DNA from: Desulfonatronovibrio magnus
GTDB lineage: Bacteria > Desulfobacterota > Desulfovibrionia > Desulfovibrionales > Desulfonatronovibrionaceae
Length of the DNA: 64,000 nucleotides
NCBI RefSeq assembly: GCF_000934755.1
Contig: NZ_KN882175.1
Location: 24,456 to 88,455 of the forward strand
Direction of reading: 5' to 3'
The translations under genes were made by a program, and so were the position numbers. Shown here piece by piece: positions 45,847 to 54,788 of the stretch. The number at the start of each line of letters is the position of its first letter. The first letter of the stretch is position 1. The notes under the pieces are model-generated. The model ran no database searches. It was not told the DNA's origin and saw nothing but the letters and a program-made list of their open reading frames with translations.

Positions 45847-46788
45847 TTGAAACATCAAAACCTTGCAATTCTTTTTCCTGGTCAGGGATCACAGGAAAAA
45901 GGCATGGGTCGCGATCTGGCTGAAAAAGACAGCCAGTACATGGAGATATGGAAAAAGGCTGAAAAAATCTGCAGCCATTCCTTGAGAGAAATATTCTGGG
46001 ATGGTGAGCCTGAGGACATGGCTCAAACTCAAGCATTGCAACCTGCTTTAACTGTGGTCAACCTTAACTTGTGGTTTTACCTGAAAAACCAGTTCAATCC
46101 CCAGGCAGCAGCCGGCCACAGCCTTGGAGAGTTTTGCGCCCTTTGTGCTTCTGGTGTTCTTGATTTGGACACAACCCTCAAACTTGTTTCTTTGCGTGGC
46201 AAGCTAATGTCTGAAGCCGGCAAAGACTCCAATGGAGCCATGGCTGCTATTCTCAAGTTAGATCAGGATACAGCCAAGGCTATTGCAGCTGATATTGCCC
46301 ATGAAACCGGCAAAACTATCCTGGTGGCCAATTTTAATACACCGAAACAGTTTGTCATCAGCGGGCACAAGGATGCCATCAAGGCAGCAGAGCCAAAGGT
46401 CAAGCAGTGCAGCGGCAGGATGGTTGTACTGCCTGTCAGCGGTGCTTTTCACAGTCCCATGATGCAGGAGGCAGCCGTGGAATTATCAAAATTTATGGAA
46501 AAAGTCAGCTGGAAGGAGCCAGACTTTCCTGTTTATTTTAATGCTACTGCCAAACCTGAAAATAATCCCCATGAAATAAAAAAGATTATGCAGAAGCAGA
46601 TGATATCTCCTGTATTATTTGTACAGCTCATCAACAACCTTTATGATTTTAGCATAAATAGCTTTGTAGAGCTCGGCCCCAAAGGAGTGTTATCCAAAAT
46701 GGTTTCACAAATCCTCAGTCCAGAAAAAGACTTTAATACTTCGAACATAGGTTCTCTTCAGGATGAGTCAAAAATGGGGGACATATAA
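45847..46788 (+). CDS. fabD: Malonyl-CoA:ACP transacylase
   Basis: This 313-residue enzyme loads malonyl onto acyl carrier protein in fatty acid synthesis. LFPGQGSQEKGMGRDL opens the fold; the nucleophile Ser92 lies in AGHSLGEF; the catalytic His is in SGAFHSPMM. I read the start as TTG at 45847, 5 bases after GTGGAGG; a GTG at 45835 is in frame but overlaps that site. argS starts one base after its stop. No other fab gene is adjacent. Confidence 0.9.
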   Translation: MKHQNLAILFPGQGSQEKGMGRDLAEKDSQYMEIWKKAEKICSHSLREIFWDGEPEDMAQTQALQPALTVVNLNLWFYLKNQFNPQAAAGHSLGEFCALCASGVLDLDTTLKLVSLRGKLMSEAGKDSNGAMAAILKLDQDTAKAIAADIAHETGKTILVANFNTPKQFVISGHKDAIKAAEPKVKQCSGRMVVLPVSGAFHSPMMQEAAVELSKFMEKVSWKEPDFPVYFNATAKPENNPHEIKKIMQKQMISPVLFVQLINNLYDFSINSFVELGPKGVLSKMVSQILSPEKDFNTSNIGSLQDESKMGDI

Positions 46789-48444
46789 ATGTATGCCAAA
46801 ATCCAACTGAAGAAATTACTTCAGGCTGCAATAAGCAAACTTGGTCTATCATGGCCTGAAAAGGCTAATATCGAGCCTCCAAGAGATCTCAAGTTTGGTG
46901 ATCTGGCCTGCAATGTGGCCATGATGCTCAGTAAAGAGGCTGGAAAAAATCCGAGACAACTGGCCCAGGAAATCAAAGAAATTCTTTCTAACCTGGAATC
47001 GCCACTGGAAAAAATTGAAATTGCCGGGCCAGGATTTCTAAACTTTACTTTTAAAAAATTTTACTGGTTGGAAATTATCAACACCATTGCTGAACAAAAA
47101 GACAGGTATGGTGCATCAACTTTTGGCAAAGGCGCAAAGGTGCAGATTGAATATGTTTCAGCCAACCCTACCGGCCCCCTGCACATCGGACATGGACGCG
47201 GAGCAGCAGTTGGTGATTCTTTAACCAGGATCATGCGTTTTGCAGGTTATGATGTATCAACTGAGTATTATCTCAATGATGCTGGAATACAGATGAATAT
47301 CCTCGGTGAATCCACCTGGATCAGGTACCAGAATTTATGCGGGGTCAAGGCCTCCCTTGAAGAGCACCACTACCAGGGAGAATACCTCATTGAAACTGCG
47401 CGTCAAGTCTTTGAAGAGCACGGACGTGCCCTCCTGGACATGGACCTTGATCATGGGATATCCATTTGCAGGAAAATGGCTATGGACGTAATTCTCAACG
47501 GTATCAAGGAAGACTTGAATCTTTTCAGGGTTGAGCATCAGCACTGGTTTTCCGAGTTGAGCCTCATTCAGAAAGACAAAGTTTCTTATACTCTTGAATG
47601 GCTTCAGGACAAAGACCTGGCTTATGAAAAAGATGATGCTCTATGGTTTAAAAGTACTGATTTCGGTGATGATAAAGATCGGGTTTTGAAAAAATCTGAT
47701 GGCTCCCTGACCTACTTTGCTTCAGACATAGCCTATCACCAGAACAAGTTTGACCGAGGATTTGAACTTGCAGTGGATATTTGGGGTGCCGACCATCATG
47801 GTTATGTGCCCAGAATGAAAGCAGCCGTCCAGGCTCTTGGGAAAACTGAAAACAGCCTGCAGGTCATTCTGGTCCAGCTGGTTAATCTGCAAAGAGAAGG
47901 TCACCAGATAGCCATGTCTACAAGAGCCGGCAAGTTCGTGACCTTGAAGGATGTAATTCAGGAAGTTGGTATTGATGCGTGCCGATTTATATTTCTCAGT
48001 CGTAAAAGCGACAGCCACCTTGATTTTGATCTGGAGGTTGTCAAGAGAAAAACTATGGACAATCCAGTCTATTATGTTCAATACGCTCATGCCAGGATAT
48101 GTTCACTTTTTGCTAAAGCCCAGGAGATGGGCATTACACCTCCGACAGATGATACCCTGGTACTTAACGGTCTTGATACACCTGAAGATATCGAGCTTCT
48201 AAAAAAACTGCACGATTTTCCCGAAACAGTATCTTCATCTGCTACAAATTTGAGTCCACACTATATATCGTTCTATTTAATGGATCTTGCCGGATGTCTG
48301 CACAAATACTATACTGTGCATTCAGTCCTGAAGGCAGAAAGTTCTGAACTGATTCAGGCCAGAATGACTCTGTTTCAGGCAGTGGCCAGAGTAATCAGGA
48401 ACGGTTTGAATCTTCTCGGAGTTTATGCCCCGGAAAAAATGTAA
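46789..48444 (+). CDS. argS: Arginyl-tRNA synthetase
   Basis: A 551-residue class I synthetase. The HIGH motif is in NPTGPLHIGHGRGAAVG, and the KMSKS-equivalent is IAMSTRAGKFVTL, as usual for ArgRS. The N-terminal ArgS additive domain (about 1-90) and the C-terminal DALR anticodon-binding domain (about 430-551, with YYTVHSVLKAE) are present. It directly follows fabD with no gap, and the SPOR protein gene comes 21 bases later. Confidence 0.97.
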   Translation: MYAKIQLKKLLQAAISKLGLSWPEKANIEPPRDLKFGDLACNVAMMLSKEAGKNPRQLAQEIKEILSNLESPLEKIEIAGPGFLNFTFKKFYWLEIINTIAEQKDRYGASTFGKGAKVQIEYVSANPTGPLHIGHGRGAAVGDSLTRIMRFAGYDVSTEYYLNDAGIQMNILGESTWIRYQNLCGVKASLEEHHYQGEYLIETARQVFEEHGRALLDMDLDHGISICRKMAMDVILNGIKEDLNLFRVEHQHWFSELSLIQKDKVSYTLEWLQDKDLAYEKDDALWFKSTDFGDDKDRVLKKSDGSLTYFASDIAYHQNKFDRGFELAVDIWGADHHGYVPRMKAAVQALGKTENSLQVILVQLVNLQREGHQIAMSTRAGKFVTLKDVIQEVGIDACRFIFLSRKSDSHLDFDLEVVKRKTMDNPVYYVQYAHARICSLFAKAQEMGITPPTDDTLVLNGLDTPEDIELLKKLHDFPETVSSSATNLSPHYISFYLMDLAGCLHKYYTVHSVLKAESSELIQARMTLFQAVARVIRNGLNLLGVYAPEKM

Positions 48445-48465
48445 CATAATGGCTTTATCTTAACT

Positions 48466-49131
48466 ATGGCAAAAGGAAACAGCAAAAAAAGAACCACCAG
48501 GAGCAAGAGCAAGAGCAAATTCAAACTGGAGCTTGGTTTTACCAAAACCCTGTCTCTTGGTGCTTTTATTATTCTGGCCATGGTCTGGTCGTTTATTCTG
48601 GGTGTTTTTATCGGGCGCGGATATAATCCTGAAGATGTGATCCCTGAAATCGCCCGGGTAATGCCCGACAGTTCACAACGTTCTGTGGAGCGCATATTGA
48701 CACCGGAAGAACTCGAGTTTCTGGAACAGCTTCGTGCAGGCGATGCTCCACAGGCAGCACCCATAATTGACAGAACTCCTGCCAGAACACCTGACAGAAC
48801 CACTCCGGAAACTCCGGTTCAGCCAGCACCCGAACCAAGGCCGGAACCTCGTCCTGCACCAGCTGCAGAACCCCAGCCAGCTGTGGAAACTTTTATATAC
48901 ACGTATCAGGTAGGATCATTTCAGACCATTGAGCGGGCAAGCGAGCTGCAGCAAAGTCTTATGCGGGATGGATTCACTGCCAGCATAACAGACGCTTTTG
49001 TAGGCAATGAGCCGTGGTATAGAGTTCTTGTTGAATTTGAAACATCGTCAGCCAATGCTGATCAGATGGTAGAGAGAATCCAGAGCCACGGCATAAGCAA
49101 TCCATTGCTTCGTGGAAAAAGACCATCTTAA
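48466..49131 (+). CDS. SPOR-domain membrane protein
   Basis: A protein of 221 residues: a basic N terminus (KKRTTRSKSKSKF), one membrane helix (about 28-45, GAFIILAMVWSFILGVFIG), a Pro/Ala/Arg-rich linker (about 100-140, PAPEPRPEPRPAPAAEPQP) and a C-terminal SPOR domain (YQVGSFQTIERASELQQSL). SPOR domains bind denuded peptidoglycan at the septum; an argS-SPOR order is common in Desulfovibrio-like genomes. No ribosome binding site is obvious. Confidence 0.88.
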   Translation: MAKGNSKKRTTRSKSKSKFKLELGFTKTLSLGAFIILAMVWSFILGVFIGRGYNPEDVIPEIARVMPDSSQRSVERILTPEELEFLEQLRAGDAPQAAPIIDRTPARTPDRTTPETPVQPAPEPRPEPRPAPAAEPQPAVETFIYTYQVGSFQTIERASELQQSLMRDGFTASITDAFVGNEPWYRVLVEFETSSANADQMVERIQSHGISNPLLRGKRPS

Positions 49132-49204
49132 CTCTGCAGCAAGCAATATAACAGAGAAAACGATACTAAATAGTAAAACACAATTATTATGGAGGATTCA
49201 ATAA

Positions 49205-49759
49205 ATGTTTCAGGATACTTTTGTTCCCTCAAGAGCTTTCTTCACTCGGGGGATTGGACGTCACAAAAATAAACTTCAGTCTTTTGAGCTTGCTCTGAGA
49301 GACGCGGGCATTGAAAAGCAGAATCTGGTTTATGTTTCCAGCATTTTCCCTCCTAATTGTCAGATGTTGTCCTTAGATGAAGGAGTTAAACAGCTTCTGC
49401 CAGGACAGATTACCTTCTGTGTAATGGCCAGAAATGCCACAAACGAAAAAGGTCGTCTTGTAGGTTCTGCTGTAGGCATGGCATTTCCTGCTTCCAAAAG
49501 CCAATACGGATACATTTCAGAACATACAGCCTTTGGAGCTGATGAAAACGAGATTGGTGATTTTGCTGAAGACCTTGCCTCCACTATGCTGGCGACTACT
49601 CTTGGTATCGATTTTGATCCTGAAAAAGATTATGATCAGCGCAGACAAATATATATGATGAGCGGACAAATTGTAGATTCAGCTTCAGCACCGTGTGTTA
49701 CTACCGGAGTAGCAGGACTTTGGTCTACAACTATATCTGCTGCTGTATTCCTGCCCTGA
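49205..49759 (+). CDS. pdaD: Pyruvoyl-dependent arginine decarboxylase
   Basis: This 184-residue enzyme makes agmatine from arginine. The proenzyme cleaves itself between Ser45 and Ser46 (LVYVSSIFPP), giving the pyruvoyl group on the new beta-chain start. EHTAFG and the GQIVDSAS region agree with the family. GGAGG lies 8 bases before the ATG. speB and speY follow on the same strand, so the first steps of polyamine synthesis are grouped. Confidence 0.94.
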   Translation: MFQDTFVPSRAFFTRGIGRHKNKLQSFELALRDAGIEKQNLVYVSSIFPPNCQMLSLDEGVKQLLPGQITFCVMARNATNEKGRLVGSAVGMAFPASKSQYGYISEHTAFGADENEIGDFAEDLASTMLATTLGIDFDPEKDYDQRRQIYMMSGQIVDSASAPCVTTGVAGLWSTTISAAVFLP

Positions 49760-49764
49760 AGATA

Positions 49765-49875
49765 AACAGGCAAACGTGAGATTTGCCTTGTTGATTTCTT
49801 CATTTAAGCACCCACAGATACGTCTGTTCATTACGCCCGTCTAAGGACTTTGCCCTTAGACGGGTTTACCCATTT
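49765..49875 (+). terminator. Two hairpins downstream of pdaD, second one terminator-like
   Basis: AACAGGCAAA pairs with TTTGCCTTGTT (49765-49791, one bulged base). CCCGTCTAAGG (49836-49846) pairs perfectly with CCTTAGACGGG (49854-49864), followed by TTTACCCATTTT. Confidence 0.65.
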
Positions 49876-50050
49876 TAATAACTTACTGTTTCAATCCTGT
49901 AAAAAAAAACAAGATATTTTTTTAACCTTGAAAGAGCAATAATGCCCAAGATACTTATTCTTCAGCCTTCAGCCTGAAAAGTACGGTTTTCGCTCCAACT
50001 TAAAGATACTTGTTGAAATTGGGTTTTGGGCACAGCCCGGATTAGAGAAT
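49870..50050 (-). repeat. Repeat module E, minus orientation
   Basis: TAACTTACTGTTTCAATCCT, AAAAAACAAG, TTGAAAGAGCAATAATGCCC, two heptamer units (TTCAGCC TTCAGCC) and GGGCACAGCCCGGATTA mark the reverse of the module at 5583-5760. Confidence 0.83.
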
Positions 50051-50081
50051 ATCTGTTAAATGATACGAGAAAGCTAATAAC

Positions 50082-50948
50082 ATGTACAATAATTTTCTGG
50101 ACCTTGATCCTCGTGATTGTGGTCCCAATATCATTAATGTCTGGCCAGTGCCTTACCAGGGTACAGTCAGCTACAGTCACGGTACCGGGTTAGCGCCCGA
50201 GGCTATTCTAAAGGCCAGCTATCACATTGAAACCTATGATCCGGAACTTGATGTGGATATATCCAGGTACTGTACTTTCAATACTCTGCCCTTCCAGAGA
50301 GTCAACGTATCAGGTCCGGAAGCAGTCTGCAGTGAAATGACCTCGCTACTACAAAACTATTGTGCGCAGGATTTTTTTCTGACCTTGGGCGGAGAGCATT
50401 CCATATCTTCGCCCATTATAAAGTTCTATGCGCAGCAATACCCCAACCTTGCAGTAATTCAGATTGATGCTCATGCAGACCTTAAGGATGAATATGAAGG
50501 CAGCAACTATTCTCATGCCTGTGTTATGGCCAGATGCCATGAGCATGACCTGCGACTGGTTCAGATTGGCATAAGAAGTCTGGACGCCCAGGAGATGCGC
50601 CTTATTCAAAACAATCCCAAAAGCATGCTGCCTTTCTTCCCATGGGACCTGCCGGATCCTGAGCAGGCAGCGAGGCAAATCCGTAATTTCATTGAGAACA
50701 GACCAGTGTACATCACTTTTGATGCCGATGGGCTTGATCCGTCCATCATGCCTGGCACCGGAACTCCGGAACCTGGAGGACTAGATTATAAATGGATTCA
50801 GGATTTATGGAAGCACCTCTGGCCTGGTCCTAAACTCGTTGGTATGGATTATTGCGAGGTTGCGCCAGTAGCTGGAAGTGTGGTATCAGAATCAGTTGCG
50901 GTGAAGTGCATATTAAGGATTTTAAGCGCTTATTTTTCTAATAAGTAA
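50082..50948 (+). CDS. speB: Agmatinase
   Basis: This 288-residue ureohydrolase hydrolyses agmatine to putrescine and urea. The manganese ligands are in GGEHSIS, DAHADLKDEY and TFDADGLDPS. Length and motifs fit the agmatinase branch. It lies between pdaD and the deoxyhypusine synthase-like gene, but is separated from pdaD by hairpins and a module E copy, so it may have its own promoter. Confidence 0.93.
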   Translation: MYNNFLDLDPRDCGPNIINVWPVPYQGTVSYSHGTGLAPEAILKASYHIETYDPELDVDISRYCTFNTLPFQRVNVSGPEAVCSEMTSLLQNYCAQDFFLTLGGEHSISSPIIKFYAQQYPNLAVIQIDAHADLKDEYEGSNYSHACVMARCHEHDLRLVQIGIRSLDAQEMRLIQNNPKSMLPFFPWDLPDPEQAARQIRNFIENRPVYITFDADGLDPSIMPGTGTPEPGGLDYKWIQDLWKHLWPGPKLVGMDYCEVAPVAGSVVSESVAVKCILRILSAYFSNK

Positions 50949-50999
50949 CAATAATCTTTCTTGAGGGCACGCAAAAAGTCGAATACTGAATTTAAATTC

Positions 51000-51150
51000 T
51001 CAGCTTGAGTTTTACAATTATTTGATTTTAAACTTAAAACCTTAACTTTAAACTTAAATCTTAAAACTTTAAACTTTAAACTTAAAACTTTAAACTTTAA
51101 ACTTTAAACTTAAAACCTAAAACTGAAATCTTAAAACTTAAAACTCAAAA
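51000..51150 (+). repeat. TTAAACT heptamer-like array upstream of speY
   Basis: Units of 7-8 bases (AAACTTT, AAACTTA, AAAACTT, AAATCTT types) repeat from about 51029 to 51146. This occupies the whole space where the speY promoter should lie. A shorter array with the same unit lies at 61045-61078. Confidence 0.8.
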
Positions 51151-51207
51151 CCGCCTGCCAAAATTTACTTTTTGCAGACACATCACACATCAAAACAGGT
51201 ACATAAC

Positions 51208-52293
51208 ATGTGCAAGAAAAAAGACATCAGGTCCATTGAAACTCTGCAGAACCCCGACGATCTTGGCTTAAAACCTTTGGAATCATTAGACCCTGACAAG
51301 ATTAATGATTTTGACCAACTTCTAACAGCCATGTCCAAAACCTCATTTAACGGCAGAAGTCTTGGAGAGGCTCTTGATGTCATGGAAGAAATGGTGACTG
51401 ACCCGGACTGTCTTGTTGTTGCCACCTTTTCCGGTGCCATGACCGTTGCTAAAATGGGCTCGATAATCTGCAAGATGATTAATCAAGGATGGATTAACGT
51501 AGTAATCTCAACAGGAGCTCTTATGGCTCATGGATTCATTGAATCCATCGGTCTTAAGCATTACAAATATGATCAGCACAGCATGGATGACAATGAACTT
51601 TTCAAGCATGGCTTTAATCGAGTTTATGATACTTTGGAGCCTGAGATTAACTTTATTCAGGCAGAGGACATTATACACAAGGTAATGCAGAAAATTGACC
51701 GTAATAGCCCGTTGAGTTCTGAAAAGATATGCCGAGAAATTGGAAAATACCTTGCTGAGAATGTACAGGGAGCCGGAATCCTCAAGAGCGCCTTTCAAAA
51801 AAAAGTTCCTGTTTATATTCCAGCGTTTACTGATTCAGAACTGGCCTTAGACATCGCGACCCACATGATGCGGGAAAACCTGGATCTTCTTGAAGAAAAA
51901 TGCCCTGATAATTTACCCTACCCATTTAATCCATTCCTGGATCTGTTTAGTTACACCAGGAAAATTATCAAAAGCAAAAAGATAGGACTATTCACCATAG
52001 GCGGTGGTGTTCCAAGAAACTGGGCTCAACAAGTTGGACCATTCCTGGAAATTTCAGGACAACGCATAGAGGAACTCAATCTGCCATCTAAAAAATTTCA
52101 ATATGGAGTCAGAATATGTCCTGAACCTGTCCACTGGGGAGGGCTGTCAGGATGCACTTATCAGGAGGGTATATCATGGGGCAAGTTTATTCCCAGAAGT
52201 CAGGGAGGCAAGTATGCTGAGGTATATTCAGATGCCACCATTGCATGGCCCATCCTCATCAAGGGACTGCAGCAAAGACTGGCCAAAAAATAA
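51208..52293 (+). CDS. speY: Deoxyhypusine synthase-like protein, probable homospermidine synthase
   Basis: A 361-residue NAD-dependent enzyme of the deoxyhypusine synthase fold. The Rossmann features GGGVPRN and FSGAMTVAKMG are visible, and the catalytic Lys326 lies in EGISWGKF, aligning with the active-site Lys of human DHS (EAVSWGK). Bacteria lack the eIF5A target, and this branch (SpeY in Anabaena) makes homospermidine from putrescine. Here it is grouped with pdaD and speB, supporting an arginine-agmatine-putrescine-homospermidine route. I choose the ATG at 51208, 8 bases after AGG; a TTG at 51172 is an alternative. Confidence 0.85.
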   Translation: MCKKKDIRSIETLQNPDDLGLKPLESLDPDKINDFDQLLTAMSKTSFNGRSLGEALDVMEEMVTDPDCLVVATFSGAMTVAKMGSIICKMINQGWINVVISTGALMAHGFIESIGLKHYKYDQHSMDDNELFKHGFNRVYDTLEPEINFIQAEDIIHKVMQKIDRNSPLSSEKICREIGKYLAENVQGAGILKSAFQKKVPVYIPAFTDSELALDIATHMMRENLDLLEEKCPDNLPYPFNPFLDLFSYTRKIIKSKKIGLFTIGGGVPRNWAQQVGPFLEISGQRIEELNLPSKKFQYGVRICPEPVHWGGLSGCTYQEGISWGKFIPRSQGGKYAEVYSDATIAWPILIKGLQQRLAKK

Positions 52294-52334
52294 ACACTGG
52301 TCAGGATATTAATGACGTATCTGCTTAGCGCTTA

Positions 52335-52640
52335 CAAGCAACTGGAATCGTTTTGATAATAAAATCAGACGGTTACAATTTTCACATTTTTACGATTTTT
52401 GCTCATGATTGATGCACATTTGCCAGTAAAGTTCCGTCAAAGATGGGAACTTTGCACTTGGCACAGGGACTGTCCCTCGCTGTGTAAATTTTTCCATTGA
52501 AGCAAATTTCTTCCAGGAACCAATGCAGGATCAATCTTTTTTATAGTACCTCGCGGGGACTGTCCCAATTTCCAGAAAAGTGACAGATTCTTAAAGTTAC
52601 TCGCAGGTTCGGTCCTGGTCCGCCCAGGTGAGGAGCTTTT
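52335..52640 (+). repeat. Repeat modules A and D without the 30-bp hairpin
   Basis: The core blocks TGATGCACATTTGCCAGTAA, GGGACTGTCCCTCGC and GCGGGGACTGTCCC are present. The module D stem here reads CCTGG-TCCGC-CCAGG, a paired change from CCCGG/CCGGG. Confidence 0.88.
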
Positions 52641-52649
52641 AAGGAAAGC

Positions 52650-52790
52650 AGGGGACAGGCACTCCGGGACCCACTTGAACATCATTTTGTGCTTAAAATC
52701 TCTCATTTTTTGGGACAAGTGGGTCCCGGAAGAGCCAGTCCCCCTCCGGGCTGTATGCCTCCGGGCAGGAAGCCATGCCACATGCAAAGC
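52650..52790 (+). repeat. REPIN-like element with the 30-bp hairpin
   Basis: GGGACAGGCACTCCGGGACC and CACTTG pair with CAAGTGGGTCCCGGAAGAGC and CAGTCCCC, followed by CTCCGGGCTGTATGCCTCCG and GGAAGCCATGCC. It is nearly identical to 26796-26882 through the first part. Confidence 0.75.
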
Positions 52791-52827
52791 GCTAAACAGA
52801 TACTTAATGACATTTTTGAATTAAACA

Positions 52828-53559
52828 TTACTGTTGCTGCTGAACCCACTCAAGAGCTGTTTTAAAATCTAAGCTGCCGCTGTAGATAGCTCGACCAGTA
52901 ATGGTTCCCTCAAGTCCCATGGAAGCAAGAGGATAAATTTGCATAATATCTTCCAGCACGGAAACACCGCCTGCAGCTATGACCGGTTTTGATGTCAATC
53001 TAAGCATTTTCTCCATGGCATCAGTATTAACACCGCTTTGCATGCCGTCTCTTGATATGTCTGTATATACAAAGAATGAGGCCCCAAAATTTTCCAGAAC
53101 AGGAACCACATCTTCCACTTTCATGCCAGTATCAGCCACCCATCCGCGTGATTTGAGCCTTCCGTCGCGCGCATCAAGAGAAACCCCTGTTTTGCCAGGA
53201 AACTCCACACACATATCAGCAAACAGACTTTTGTCCTCAAGGGCCATGGTGCCGATAATCAATCGTTCAACCCCGGCATCAAGGTAGGCCCTGGCAGTGG
53301 ATATATCTCTGATCCCCCCGCCAAGCTGCACTGGAATCTGGACCCGGTCACAAATGGATCTGATTAGTTCCCTGTTGACCGGCTCACCAGAAAAGGCCCC
53401 GTCCAAATCCACGAGATGCAACCACTGAGCTCCCAGGCGTTCCCAGTGTTCGGCCATGGCTACCGGATCAGGAGAAAAAACAGTTACTTCATTTTCAAGC
53501 CCCTGACGAAGCCTGACACATTGCCCACCTTTAATATCAATGGCTGGAAAAATTATCAT
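52828..53559 (-). CDS. hisA: HisA, phosphoribosylformimino-AICAR-P isomerase
   Basis: A 243-residue TIM barrel that isomerises ProFAR in histidine synthesis. Catalytic Asp8 lies in [18 protein letters not shown] and the second in [11 protein letters not shown]; phosphate-binding loops are QLGGGIRD and AAGGVSV. Its ATG overlaps the stop of the lipoprotein gene (ATGA). It is the last gene of the minus-strand guaBA-tat-his cluster; no other his gene except hisB is in the window. Confidence 0.96.
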   Translation of the reverse strand: MIIFPAIDIKGGQCVRLRQGLENEVTVFSPDPVAMAEHWERLGAQWLHLVDLDGAFSGEPVNRELIRSICDRVQIPVQLGGGIRDISTARAYLDAGVERLIIGTMALEDKSLFADMCVEFPGKTGVSLDARDGRLKSRGWVADTGMKVEDVVPVLENFGASFFVYTDISRDGMQSGVNTDAMEKMLRLTSKPVIAAGGVSVLEDIMQIYPLASMGLEGTITGRAIYSGSLDFKTALEWVQQQQ

Positions 53560-54185
53560 AAGCCCAACTCCCTGACTCCCTGTTCAAGACCTTCCCGAGC
53601 CAGGGCTCTGGCAGATATCCATTTCCCGCCTCTCTGGAAAAATCGCCCTGCACCGAGAAGGTTCTCCGTTAATGACTGCTGCCGCTCATCAAATTTGAAA
53701 TGACTCAGTCTAAGTTCAGACAAATCAATAAGATTAAGTTCAATGGTCACTCTGGCTGGCTCATCTACTCCCCAGTCACCACCAACTCGTTCCTGCCATT
53801 CAAAAACAAAAGGTACCAGGATGAAATCAGCCGGGACACAACGAGCTACACTTACCCAATAATGAAAAGCATCTCCCGGGTCAGTTCCATGAGGAGTAAC
53901 AGAGACGCATTGCTGAACTATTGAAGGCGCGACAATATGATAGTTATTGCCTGAAAGTAATGCCCCCAGATCACTGTCCAGCATTTTGAAAATATCCGGA
54001 TCAAATCTTTTTGCGCCTATGACTACATGGTTGTTTATCATTTGCCAGCGATGGATGGGCTGAGAAAAACCAGCAACAGCAACTGCTGATTCAGCAGGCA
54101 GAAAATGATCTGTTTTTTTGGGCGCACAAGCAAAAGAAAGGATTAGACCCAGCATTAAAATAATCAATAAAGTAAATTTCTTCAT
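53556..54185 (-). CDS. Predicted lipoprotein between hisB and hisA
   Basis: A 209-residue protein with a lipoprotein signal: [20 protein letters not shown], lipobox LSFAC with the Cys near residue 20. The mature part has no motif I can name; [20 protein letters not shown] and [11 protein letters not shown] suggest a beta-rich envelope domain. It starts 3 bases after hisB and overlaps hisA, so it is co-transcribed with histidine genes. A function in the envelope, unrelated to histidine, is likely. Confidence 0.82.
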   Translation of the reverse strand: MKKFTLLIILMLGLILSFACAPKKTDHFLPAESAVAVAGFSQPIHRWQMINNHVVIGAKRFDPDIFKMLDSDLGALLSGNNYHIVAPSIVQQCVSVTPHGTDPGDAFHYWVSVARCVPADFILVPFVFEWQERVGGDWGVDEPARVTIELNLIDLSELRLSHFKFDERQQSLTENLLGAGRFFQRGGKWISARALAREGLEQGVRELGL

Positions 54186-54188
54186 AAT

Positions 54189-54788
54189 TTAATCCAGTAT
54201 TCCCTTGGTACTGAGCACACCGGATCTTGTCAGACTTTTAGCCTGCCTGACAGCCAGGCCCAATGCCTTGAAAGATGATTCTAAAAGGTGGTGTGAGTTT
54301 GAACCATAATGAAAAATAATATGCATATTCATTTTTGCGCTAAATGCAAAAGACTTAAAAAATTCCCTCCAGAGATCCTTTTCTTCGCCGGCAATTATTT
54401 CAGAAAGAAGTTCATGGCCTTGATATACGAGATATGGACGGCCGGAAAAATCTACAACAGCCTCTGCCATGGCTTCGTCCATAGGCACTTTGGCCCAGCC
54501 AACCCTGGCAATACCTGACCGATCACCCAAAGCCCGGGAAAAGGCCTGACCAAGACAGATAGCTGTGTCCTCCAGACTGTGATGTGCATCTATATAGATA
54601 TCACCATCACAACTTACCTGCAACTCAATGTCACCCCAATGTGCCATGAGATCAAGCATGTGATCAGCAAAGCCGAATCCTGTCTGGAGAGAATTATTGA
54701 TACTTTTTCCATCGAGATTCAAATCAATGGAAATCCTGGTCTCAGATGTATCACGCTCTATTTTTGCTGTTCTGTGCGTCTTACTCAT
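54189..54788 (-). CDS. hisB: Imidazoleglycerol-phosphate dehydratase
   Basis: A monofunctional HisB of 199 residues that dehydrates imidazoleglycerol phosphate. The manganese-binding repeats are visible: GFADHMLDLMAHWG and DAHHSLEDTAICLG, then HIIFHYGSNSHHLLESSFKA. The start overlaps the tatC stop by 8 bases. There is no HisB-N phosphatase domain. Confidence 0.96.
   Translation of the reverse strand: MSKTHRTAKIERDTSETRISIDLNLDGKSINNSLQTGFGFADHMLDLMAHWGDIELQVSCDGDIYIDAHHSLEDTAICLGQAFSRALGDRSGIARVGWAKVPMDEAMAEAVVDFSGRPYLVYQGHELLSEIIAGEEKDLWREFFKSFAFSAKMNMHIIFHYGSNSHHLLESSFKALGLAVRQAKSLTRSGVLSTKGILD

Noticed and set aside
52437-52787. A 116-residue minus-strand frame over module A and the REPIN-like element
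   Set aside because: Similar peptides appear in every module A copy with stops and shifts at different places; it follows repeat sequence and not a conserved protein.
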